A DNA stretch of 64,000 bases from Amoebophrya sp. A120 (Eukaryota; Sar; Dinophyceae; Syndiniales; Amoebophryaceae), in assembly GCA_905178155.1 (NCBI GenBank), contig CAJINV010000027.1, forward strand, positions 245,295 to 309,294, given 5' to 3'. The translations under genes were made by a program, and so were the position numbers. The notes beneath the pieces were generated by a model, which was given only the letters and a program-made list of their open reading frames with translations, had not been told where the DNA came from and searched no databases. Of the stretch, positions 21,342-30,080 are shown piece after piece; the first letter of the stretch is position 1; every line of letters starts with the position of its first letter.

Positions 21342-24300
21342 ATGGGCTCGTCACCGGAAGATGTCCTCCGAAGCGCGAAGATCCAGAGCTATGCCTGTCC
21401 CCGGAACCAGGTGTGTGCGCTGGTCGACGCAAGGGCCTTGGGCTATCTCGAGGGCTTCCTGCTATCTTGGAGAAAAAAACTAGCAGGACATATTTCCAAT
21501 GCAAAAATACACGTATAAAAGAATCTGTCATGTACATCCTAAACTCGATGCCAGGCGCACGCCCATGAGAGAATTTTTTTTCCGCTTCAATAATTTTGCA
21601 TTGCAAATGTGCTCTGCTAGCTTCTTTCTGTGGGATACCTGCAGGAGATTGCCCAGCGGAACCCGCGCAGCCCTGCTACCTATGCATTGCAAAATCGTGT
21701 GGGTCTGGAAGAGTGCAGGTTTGTCATGCTTGTCGCACATGACAGTTGAATCTGTAATGCGTAAGCAAGAAGAAAGCCTCTTGCCTGTCATGCAAAAGCG
21801 CAGTTTGCCATACGAAAGGCGAAACGCAAAAGAGCCCAAAAACTTGTCATGCGTGGCTGCGTATTGCAGTGCGCCCATAATTCAAAAACTAGCATCACAA
21901 GTTTCCAGACACCCAGGGATATTTGCAGTGCATACTACCAACGAGCCCGCAATCGTGGTTCCCCTCCGAATATCTTGAGAAATTGGTGTTACAGTTACGC
22001 ACCCTGACGCAAGACCAGCAAGACAGACAACGTCTGTCATGCAAAAAATGCTTTCCACAAGCCTCACAACTTCATCGACGTTTTTCCCCTTATTGTCTGC
22101 GCATTACAATTTTTCTTTGCCATGCAGGGCAACTTTGTGATGCTGAAATTGCAACAAATGTGTCACTGTAGCACTTCTTTCGTGCGATACCGGACGTCTC
22201 CGGATGGTAACTGCCTGGTGAACGCCGTCTCCATTGCGGTGTCCGGGACGGAAGCGCACAGTGGCGTGCTGCGCGAAAAGATGGCAGCGGAGCTGACGGA
22301 CAACGGAAACTGGTACCACAACAAGTTGGTCATCGCGCACGGAACCGCAGAGGCTGCGACGAAGGAGCTGGAGCAGGCGAAGCAGCAAGCGAGCTCCCCG
22401 CAAGCGTTTCTGGGCAGCCTGCACATGCTGGCGCTGGCCAACGTCTTGGAGCGGCCGGTGATTCTCGTCGCAAGCAGGGAAAACATGCGGACCCTCGTAT
22501 CAAGATGGAAAATCCCCCGTCCCGATATTCAAAACGAAATTTGTGATGCTGGGTTTGTGTACACAAATAAACTGCGTCTTGCAGTAAGGACTGGAAGCAA
22601 GGTAGTTCTCAGCCTGTTTAGAAGCAGTAGGCCCTAGTTGTCTAGCATGACAAACGCCTACCCCCGTAGCCGAACAGCCTGAGAAATTGAATCCAGAATG
22701 CGGCGCACACTTCTGCGCCTACCTTCTTGCAATACCACGCCGATTTGTGGCCACAAATCTACATACAGAAACTGTATTTTTGAGTATGGGGAGTGGGGAT
22801 TTTTCCTCGGAGTACCGCGGCGTCGGCTACCACGGATATGAAGTGCAAATATGTCCGGGTCTAGAGGGTTCCGAACTTGTCATGCTAGGTCTGGATCATG
22901 CAAAAATCTGTGTTGCATGATAACCAAATGTTGTCTACGACGTTTGAACAGGTTGAGAGGGAATTTCTCATGCAGTATGGACATAGTTGTAGACATCTCG
23001 AAAATAATACGTCATGCTAGTCCTGCCGTCCAGATCTCGCGGGTCATGGAAAATCAGTACTTATCAGCATGACAACTCTTGCAATCTTCCAGAAGAACCC
23101 AGACATATTTGTACTGCATAACGGACTCGCCGGAACGTTTCTCCCCGTGCGGGTACTCGAGGGCTTTATCAAACGGAAAAATCCCCCCTCCCCATATCGA
23201 AATGGAAATCTGTGATGCAGGATTTGAGGTACCAAATCGACTTGTCATGCTAGAAGGCCAAGAGCCGCAGTCGTGGTCTCGTTTGCAGGCAATTTGTCAT
23301 GCTGTTTCCCACTCTCAGCTGCCTCCTATCATGCTGAAGATGCAAGGCTCCCCCACGCCACCCAGCACTCAGTCCGCATCTTTTCCCGTGTAGCATGACA
23401 AAGCTGATTTGTGACAACAAATCTGCATCACAGATTTCAGTTTTGATATGGGGAGGGGGGATTTTTCCTTTTGATAGGCTTGCAGGCCGAACAAGAGGAT
23501 CCGGCGGCCAAATCCCTGCTGGCGCAGAAGCGACCCGTGGTTCTCGCCTGGGGCAGCGAAGCGCGGGACCATTTCGTGCCGCTCATGGGCGTCGGAACGG
23601 AAATATCCGTCGGCTTCCCGGTTCCAGCACCGCTCGCAAACGAGGGTGAGCTGCCCGACCCCTTCTCCCCGCCCCAGGTGCCGCAGGCGTGGATCGACTA
23701 CCTCTGCCGAAGCTGCGGCGAGCAGGTGTACTGTGGTTGCTGGGAGGCCTATCAACAGGAAAAATGCCCCCTCCCCATATCGAAAACGAAATTTGTGATG
23801 CTGTATTTGAGTACATCAGAAATCGACCTGTATTGCAAGAAGGCCAAGAGACGCAGCTGTGGCCTAAATTGGAGGCAATCTGTCATGCTGTTTCCCACTT
23901 CCAGTTGCCTCCTTTCATGTTGATGATGCAAGGCGTTCTACGCCAGCCAGCACTACAGTCCGCATCTTATGCCTTCTAGCATGACAAAGCTGATTTGTGG
24001 CCACAAACCTGCATCACAGATATCCGTTTTGATATGGGGAGGGGGGATTTTTCTTCTTGATAAGGCCGCTTCCTTCACCGCCCCGCCACCGTCCATAAAT
24101 CCGGAGTCAAAGCTGTTTCATCCGCACCAAGCTGCAGCTGCATCGCTCGGAACCTCTGTCGAGCCACCGCGCACACTGGAAACGGCGGTTGACGTGCTGT
24201 TGCTGCTCAAGCACGCCCACAGCGAGAATGCAGAATACGTCACGCTGCTCGAGACGCTGAGCAAGATGGTGAAAAACCTCGCTGACTTTCCGGCGGAGGC

Positions 24301-24806
24301 GAAGTATCGCAAAATCAACCTGGAAAACGCCGCGTTCCAGAAGCGGTGTGGGCGGTTTATCGGGAGTGTGGAACTCTTTCTCGCGCTCGGATTCCAGTAT
24401 GACGACCAAGCAACGTCCCTTGCGTCACTCACGCTGCCGAAAGAGCGCGAGAACGGAGAGCTCAATCGGCGAGTGGCGGGAACTATCAAATGCAAAAATG
24501 TCTGGGTCTGGAAGGATGTAACTTGTGATGCTGCATTTGGATTCTACAAAAATCTGTATTGCGTGAACAGCAAAAGAGGCCCAGATTTTGCGACGGCGAG
24601 AGGGCATTTGTCATGCGGTATAGGCATCAGGAAGCCATCACAAAATCTGTGATGCTGGGGCATGCATCACAGACATCAGGAGTCATGCGAAATGCATGAC
24701 AAACCTTGCATCCTTCCTGACGCAGACATTTTTACACTTGATAGGAACCCTCGGATCCATGCTGGCGCAGTACGGCAAAGACATCATGAAGACGACCCAA
24801 AACTGA
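21342..24806 (+). CDS. OTU-domain deubiquitinase-like protein with C-terminal PUB domain
   Basis: Nine exons give about 448 residues. The OTU part has PDGNCLVNAV (catalytic Cys, about residue 75), HMLALANVLERPVILV, then RDHFVPLMGV (catalytic His, about residue 228), the pattern of ubiquitin thioesterases of the A20/VCPIP1 type. A short Cys cluster, LCRSCGEQVYCGCW, follows near residue 275. Residues about 330-428 form a PUB domain (YRKINLENAAFQKRC, VELFLALGF), a module that binds the C-terminus of the AAA-ATPase p97/Cdc48. The protein would therefore trim ubiquitin on p97 clients (inference). ATG at 21342 is in good context (CTACCATGG); TGA is at 24804-24806. Eight introners interrupt the coding region. 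The OTU Asp/Asn partner is not assigned. Confidence 0.85.
21463..21637. mobile_element. Introner, family D-like, in the OTU gene
   Basis: Flanked by CCTGC on both sides. TATCTTGGAGAAAAAAACTA is inverted at the right. The join reads EGFLQEIAQRNP. Confidence 0.85.
21681..21934. mobile_element. Introner, family A, in the OTU gene
   Basis: Flanked by CTACC (21676-21680 and 21935-21939). The join reads PRSPATNEPAIVVPL. Confidence 0.92.
21970..22176. mobile_element. Introner, family D-like, in the OTU gene
   Basis: Left TATCTTGAGAAATTGGTGTT is roughly inverted at CACTTCTTTCGTGCGATA. The join gives VVPLRYRTSPDGNC, bringing the catalytic Cys into frame. Confidence 0.7.
22497..22812. mobile_element. 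Introner, family B, in the OTU gene
   Basis: B termini with a worn right end (GGGGATTTTTCCTCGGAGTA). The border could be placed at GTA or CCTCG; both keep the downstream frame plausible. Confidence 0.75.
22837..23120. mobile_element. Introner, family A, in the OTU gene
   Basis: Flanked by ACGGA (22832-22836 and 23121-23125). The join reads GVGYHGLAGTFLPV. The exon before it is only about 24 bp. Confidence 0.92.
23167..23476. mobile_element. Introner, family B, in the OTU gene
   Basis: Flanked by GGCTT (23162-23166 and 23477-23481). The join reads RVLEGLQAEQEDP. Confidence 0.95.
23750..24062. mobile_element. Introner, family B, in the OTU gene
   Basis: Flanked by AGGCC (23745-23749 and 24063-24067). 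The join reads CGCWEAASFTAPP. Confidence 0.95.
24484..24743. mobile_element. Introner, family A, in the OTU gene
   Basis: Flanked by GGAAC (24479-24483 and 24744-24748). The join reads NRRVAGTLGSMLAQYG at the end of the PUB domain. Confidence 0.95.
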
Positions 24807-24816
24807 TGCAGTGTGC

Positions 24817-25096
24817 TATCAAATGCAGATATGTTGTCGGGATCTGGTGGATAATAACATGCGACTTGTCATGCTGAGTATTGCATGACAGTGAGATCAT
24901 GTTTTGAATATTGCATGACGACGCGAACGATGCTTTGCACAGCTCCGATTGCGATTTCAACTGTGTTTTGCATGACAAAGTCTCTCACAGCACGACAAAA
25001 AGCGTGGTCGCTCCTGTTCATGCACCACAGATCTATTCTTGCCCATGATCAATTCGCGCATGACAAATCCAGATCCAGGCATATTTGCAACGCATA
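24817..25096. mobile_element. Introner, family A, just past the OTU stop
   Basis: Flanked by TGTGC (24812-24816 and 25097-25101). It starts 11 bp after the stop codon, so it interrupts the 3' untranslated part of the transcript. Confidence 0.85.
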
Positions 25097-25486
25097 TGTG
25101 CCCGCCGCCACCTCGAATTCTGGAAGGATCGATTGTCCTCGTTAAAAACCAGATGAAAGACTCTCAAATCAATCGAAACCCAGCTCACTTGAGCAGGAAA
25201 ACAGGAAACAAACCATTGAAACCCGATATAGCAGTTGTTTTGCATCGTAGCAACCTAAACCAGAACCGTAAACATTGAAAATAAAACTCGTGTTGCGTAA
25301 CCGAAGCTCCCGTTCTTCTAGAAAAAAGAATCGCACTTAGAGGCTTGCAAAAAGGCTTAAATTGAAGAAAGCCTAGTACTCTTTTCATCGTCCAGGAGTG
25401 TTCGTGTTTTGCCACGCAGCACAGAACAATTGCTGGCGTTTTCTTGTGCCTGTCATGATGTACACAGCGGACAATTTGCGTGTTTG
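25097..25486. other. Intergenic stretch after the OTU gene
   Basis: No exon is recognised. The 3' end of the OTU transcript and the promoter of the next unit must lie here. Confidence 0.4.
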
Positions 25487-25566
25487 ATGAATCGAGCGAA
25501 AGATCATCCCGAAGAACAGCAGGCCGCCCATATGCTGAGTAAAAATGTCCCCACCCCAAAGTTGTC

Positions 25567-27759
25567 ATGCAGATCTGCATGCCAAAAAAGTTTTTCGGCA
25601 TCCAGCTTTTGCGCAAAAGGGCTACGCGAATCCTAGGGGCGGTAATTACACTCCAGGGGATTGACGAACAGCGGGCAGCAACACAGGGCCAGATTGCAAG
25701 CGCAATAGGGCTGGGCCAACACCTTGCGGCGAAGGTCATGGCGAGTCAGAGAGAGATGGCTGGGGAAGAGTTGAGGTGGCTGGTAGTCATGTTCTACCTC
25801 TCAGGCCTCTTGTATCTCCTCCCGCTGATGCAGGTGATATTGCAGCCATCAGAGTGGGCAGATCTACTGATGGACATGGCTACAGCAATAGCAGAAGCGC
25901 TGGGCTTTTCCAAGAGAGCGTGGGCTGAGATGACTGCGAGGGCTCAGCTGCAGCCGCAGTGCTTTTATAGAGTAATTTTCTCGGAGAATTGCTTGGCATT
26001 GCTTGATCCGTTCATCATGAGCATCAAATTGCTAAGGAGTGCGTGCCAGTCCAGTATCTTGACAGATATGGAATTCCTTCTCCCTCGAGCAGTCTACCCA
26101 GTTAAGGTCTTGGGCTCTGGCGAGCATGGGGTGAGGCACGGCGACAAAGAAGACCTGAAGGAGCAAGCTCAGGCTGATACTGCCCTTGTGCAGGCCCTAG
26201 TCGATGGGGCGGCTACAAGAATATCGCACCGGAGCGATCTTAGAGTTGCGGGCTTTGTCAAGGATCGAACTTTGGGGCGAGGCAGGATGCCACCGGGGCT
26301 GCCCGTTTACGAGGTCCGGGCGTCCTCGGATTTGTCAGCGACAATTTGCGTCGAGAGAAGCACAGGAAATGTGTTCGCGCAATGCAAAACGAAGCTGGAA
26401 CATCTGAAGGTAGAAGCTCGCCGACAAGAGCGGAGATTTCTGGCTTATGTCAGCAACGCGCTCACGTTACTGCAACTTGTCACGCAACACAGCCACGGGG
26501 TTCGGAAAGTAGGTGTAGAGCTCTCTGACTTCAAGAGGCTGCAGGCGAATACCCGCGGCCCACTCAGGCAGGGTCACGGCATAGTGCTAAGCCTGGTAGA
26601 AGCACTAGAAGGAGCGCAGGCCCTGGGATACGAAGTTCGCAGAGAAGTACTCCCGAACCACCAAAAGGACTTCAAGCCAGTTGATGCATCACTCCCGGGG
26701 CATACAGTTCCACTGCAAATAGTCAACGTCGCGCAGCATGACAACTGCTACACCACGTGGCCTGTCTATGAGTTCGGCGCGGATACGTATAAGCTCCCCC
26801 CTGTCCGCGATTGGCCGAAGATGAACCGCACGAAACGCACTTTGTATCTGGGTGAGTGCCTAGGGTTGTCGCAAGGGCAGGAAGCAAAACAGCAAGAAGG
26901 AAGCGCTGAAGTGCCGAGCGCTCCCTCGCAAGATGAGGGCAAAGGAGGGGAAGTCGCGAACCATGCAGGTTCGGACAAACAAGGCCCGGGCCCGGGTGCG
27001 GACAGCCAGACAAGCCTGAAGGAAGGTCACGAGTCCGCAGCTGCTGACCCATTGCGCAAGTTTCACACGGAGGCAGACTGTCTTGCGTTATCTCGTGTCA
27101 TCGGGAAGGAATTGGGGAAATCAAAGAAGCACTACGCTGCAGCCCATGCGCCGACTCAGGGGACCCGTGGCGGGGGTGAGGCGCCGGATGCTCCTCAGAT
27201 GGAAAACGCGGCTTCCTCTTCCTCATCTATAGAGCACAAGAGGTGCGACCAGCTTACGAGAAGTGAGCGCAAAAGGTTTCAGGTGAGGGGCCCAGCGGGC
27301 ACAGGGGACAGCTCGAACGAGCTGGCACGAGGGAGCGGCAACGCAAGTGCTGACAGAGACCAGGAAAAGGGTGGGAGCACTAGCAGCGAGGCGCAGGCCG
27401 CTAAGGCGACGCCTTCTCTCGCAAAGGAGTGCAGCACGGGGCAGCTGCCAGTGCAACTGAAAGGGCAGAACAACACAAGGGAGGCGGCTAGGGTCGAGCA
27501 GAAGCAGGCATCTGTAAACGCATCGGCAAAGCATGCTAAACCTTTTGGCGGGCCCTTAGGGGTAGAGGTGGGTAAGTTCCAGAGACTACTAGATGTTGTC
27601 CATCTGATGGAGCCAGCCAGCAGCGGGGACCACCAAGAAACGAAGGGGGACAGGTTGGAGCGCGAACAACTTTCGCCCAGGAGCTGGGGCGAGATGTTGC
27701 GAAGAGTTACAGGCAAGAAGAAGGAGGAATTGCGAGTAGAGTACATACTCGGCGTCTAG
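25567..27759 (+). CDS. Unidentified 730-residue protein encoded inside a family C introner
   Basis: I do not recognise this protein. The ORF is uninterrupted for 2.2 kb in a window where host genes are cut every 50-400 bp. Its first codons (MQICMPKKFF) overlap the family C left arm. Residues about 1-430 look globular, with one hydrophobic stretch (LRWLVVMFYLSGLLYLL, near residue 70). This part includes VELSDFKRLQANTRGP and QALGYEVRREVLPNHQKDF. Residues about 430-700 are charged, low-complexity and Ser/Gly/Ala/Gln-rich; the end regains order (GKFQRLLDVVHLM, SWGEMLRRVTGKKKEEL). No DDE/D, YR or reverse-transcriptase motif is evident by eye. Position suggests a mobilisation protein or passenger; that is inference. 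Confidence 0.6.
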   Translation: MQICMPKKFFGIQLLRKRATRILGAVITLQGIDEQRAATQGQIASAIGLGQHLAAKVMASQREMAGEELRWLVVMFYLSGLLYLLPLMQVILQPSEWADLLMDMATAIAEALGFSKRAWAEMTARAQLQPQCFYRVIFSENCLALLDPFIMSIKLLRSACQSSILTDMEFLLPRAVYPVKVLGSGEHGVRHGDKEDLKEQAQADTALVQALVDGAATRISHRSDLRVAGFVKDRTLGRGRMPPGLPVYEVRASSDLSATICVERSTGNVFAQCKTKLEHLKVEARRQERRFLAYVSNALTLLQLVTQHSHGVRKVGVELSDFKRLQANTRGPLRQGHGIVLSLVEALEGAQALGYEVRREVLPNHQKDFKPVDASLPGHTVPLQIVNVAQHDNCYTTWPVYEFGADTYKLPPVRDWPKMNRTKRTLYLGECLGLSQGQEAKQQEGSAEVPSAPSQDEGKGGEVANHAGSDKQGPGPGADSQTSLKEGHESAAADPLRKFHTEADCLALSRVIGKELGKSKKHYAAAHAPTQGTRGGGEAPDAPQMENAASSSSSIEHKRCDQLTRSERKRFQVRGPAGTGDSSNELARGSGNASADRDQEKGGSTSSEAQAAKATPSLAKECSTGQLPVQLKGQNNTREAARVEQKQASVNASAKHAKPFGGPLGVEVGKFQRLLDVVHLMEPASSGDHQETKGDRLEREQLSPRSWGEMLRRVTGKKKEELRVEYILGV

Positions 27760-28740
27760 CTGTGTCAGTGCCTGCGCTACACAGGCGCAGCATTTTGAAC
27801 CACTGAAACGCTACACACTCAGACACAAAAGCTATGCCAAACCACTCAGACTTTTCTTTTCTTCGTGAGCAGTCACGTCAAAAACTCAGACTTTTCTTTT
27901 CTTTACAGACCGTAACGCAAGAACGAAAAAAGAGCAGAAGTGTAATACTTACTAGAGGGCACTCCAGCCCCTGCCCGTTGCTACATAAGCAGTTGGGTTC
28001 GACTCAGCAGCGAGGCCGCATTTGTGTGCGGCGGATGATTCAGTGCCAGCTGGTCTTCGCGTGTTCTGCAACAGAAGCTAAGTGGTGGGTATGAGATGGA
28101 ACGACGAATCATGCACAGTAATCGGGTATGAAGGGGATTGCCGGTCACCCTTAAGTGGTAAGTTCCGAGACGATTCCGGTTTATGATCCCGGTCCCCCCT
28201 CCCACCCTTTGCTTCTGTTGCAGAATGAGTCAAGCTGAGTCACTACGGCTGCCACGCACAAATTAAGCCTTTAAGTTGTCGCTGTGCCCCAGGTGGGTTG
28301 CCAGTCAGCAGTGCCAGACAACTGGTCAATGGTTTGACAACTGTGGCCCGCTCGCTTGCCTTTTTCGTCCGTGCCGCAGGTAAGGCGCAAACGGTCCAGC
28401 CTCCCCTGTCTGGGCGGGGCTGCGGCTTAGGGGAGAGTCTCGCCCCTTCACCCAAAGGGGTACGTCGTCTCTTCCGTGAGAACAAAAACGTAGGGCGTAA
28501 AATGGGTCGGGTCCTGGATCATTCTGTATGTTGGGCTGTCGCGCTCGGCTTGCTGGCCGGGCTGTACCGATCAGGTGTGGTGGGTAGCTCCCGACTGGTT
28601 GGCACCTTTCTTGGGGCGACTTGCCGTGGTAGCGCTCGGCTTTTGTATGATGAGGTCGCCGAAAGTGCTTCCTCGCCCACCCCCCGGGGAGGGGATTCTT
28701 GACCTGTGGCGCTGGGAGCGGGTGTCCACTACATGATGAT
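27760..28740. other. Non-coding or weakly coding tail inside the giant introner
   Basis: It contains a direct repeat of ACTCAGACTTTTCTTTTCTT (near 27845 and 27885) and a GC-rich segment with a 134-codon open frame at 28298-28702 (including LVGTFLGATCRGSARLL) that I cannot assign. Family C right-arm sequence resumes at about 28740. Confidence 0.4.
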
Positions 28741-29029
28741 GATGATGCGGACTCCCACGAAAGCCATTTTCCATTCGTTTTTTGGAATTTGTAATGCTAG
28801 AATCAGCATACTGTGCGAGATCTGTGATGCTTCTGAACTAGCTAAACAGGATTACACTACGCGGACAAATTTGTCATGCCAAACAACCAAAGCTGGCTGA
28901 TTTGTCTAGCAGATTTCCCATCTTGACTCTGGTGTGGGGACGTTTTTACTCAGAATAGCCCACAGCAAAGTATGTGTGTGGCTGCGCCGCAGAGCGCCGC
29001 ACCTACAATCAATGCAAGATGAAGCGGCG

Positions 29030-29350
29030 TTATCAAAAGGAAAAATCCCCCCTCCCCATATCAAAACGAAGTTTCTGATGCAGGATTTGCGTACACAAAT
29101 CAGATTTGTCTTGCTGGAGAGGAATACAGGCCCATACTCAGCCCAAGTAGAGAGATTTTGTACTAGGCGTCTAGAATGAGGAACGTCCATGCTGTAGGCC
29201 CATTAGCATCACAAATCACCTGCACAATGCTGCGGAGCTTGTGGAGTTGCCCTCTTTCAAGACCGACGTGATTTGTGGTCTCAAATCAGCAATACAAATT
29301 TGGAAAAATACCTTTTTGATATGGGGAGAAGGGATTTTTCCTCTTAATAA
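29030..29350. mobile_element. Introner, family B, in the leader of the epsin-like unit
   Basis: Typical B termini. GCG is repeated at both borders. The flanking exons are short leader exons. Confidence 0.85.
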
Positions 29351-29437
29351 GCGTCGTCGCGTCACATGTCGTCGCGGGCGGCGGCCCGGTGCTACGCAAG
29401 CCGACTAAGGGGTCCGGTAGGCTGGGCGCCAGTTCTC

Positions 29438-29665
29438 GTATCAATATGAAGAAGTGGCTCACCCCTAGAAATTGCAAGAGGTTTCCATGATGCACTAATT
29501 TCTCATGCTTAGAAAACTAATGAAACATATCACAGTCTGCGTATGCAAAAGCTATATCATGCAGAGGTGTGCCAGATGGAATCAAATTTTCTCGTGTAAG
29601 TAAAAATACTTGCAATGCCGGAAACGCATCTTTCTTCTAGGGTAGAGGCACTTTTTCACGTGGAA
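29438..29665. mobile_element. Introner of a rarer family in the leader
   Basis: The left GAAGAAGTGGCTCACCCCTAG is inverted at the right as CTAGGGTAGAGGCACTTTTTC. GTATC is present at both borders. Confidence 0.65.
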
Positions 29666-29714
29666 AGTATCCCGCGTAACAGTACCGTTCGCGTTGTTGT
29701 TGCCTCGTCCACCC

Positions 29715-30056
29715 TATCAAATGCAAATATGTCTGGGTCTGGAAATCTGTGATGTTGAATTGAGCGTGATTAAACTTGAAGCGCTTGCAGTGGCAGCCAG
29801 GCATTACAAGTTTTGGAGACGCCTGCTGATGCCTACTTACCACACATCGCAAACTGCGTTTTTGCATGACAAAACAAGCTGCTTGCGGCCGAAGCTGCTT
29901 GCGGCGACGGTGCAAAGGTTTTTTATGTGGTGCAGTCGGGTATGCATGACAAAACAAGCTCCTCTTTTGCTGCTCATGCAACACAGCTTTTCCAGGAATG
30001 CAAAACACGCATCACAAGTTCCACTTTTCCAGACCCAGACATTTTTGCATTTGATA
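29715..30056. mobile_element. Introner, family A, in the leader
   Basis: Flanked by CACCC (29710-29714 and 30057-30061), with perfect A termini. At 342 bp it is somewhat longer than usual. Confidence 0.92.
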
Positions 30057-30080
30057 CACCCGGAGTACCAATCGTGGAAA

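Larger units (their letters stand above)
25531..28957. mobile_element. Giant family C introner carrying a 730-codon ORF
   Basis: The left end TATGCTGAGTAAAAATGTCC and the right end ACGTTTTTACTCAGAATA are the family C terminal repeats, flanked by a GCCCA duplication (25526-25530 and 28958-28962). The first 80 bp and last 220 bp match ordinary 280-bp C elements such as 32886-33167. About 3.1 kb of extra DNA with a long + strand ORF sits between them. It could be an autonomous introner, or an ordinary one that captured foreign DNA. Confidence 0.9.
25487..30080 (+). other. Leader exons upstream of the epsin-like start, interrupted by four introners
   Basis: After removing elements at 25531-28957, 29030-29350, 29438-29665 and 29715-30056, one frame runs from ATG 25487 (MNRAKDHPEEQQAAH) through each junction and on into the ENTH exon, where it ends at TAA. 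It is out of frame with the ENTH reading by one base. It may be an upstream ORF, a 5' leader, or evidence that one junction is spliced differently from my model. Confidence 0.35.

Noticed and set aside
25567-27759. Calling the introner ORF a known transposase or reverse transcriptase
   Set aside because: I could not find a DDE/D triad, HUH, tyrosine recombinase or YXDD motif by eye; naming it would be a guess.
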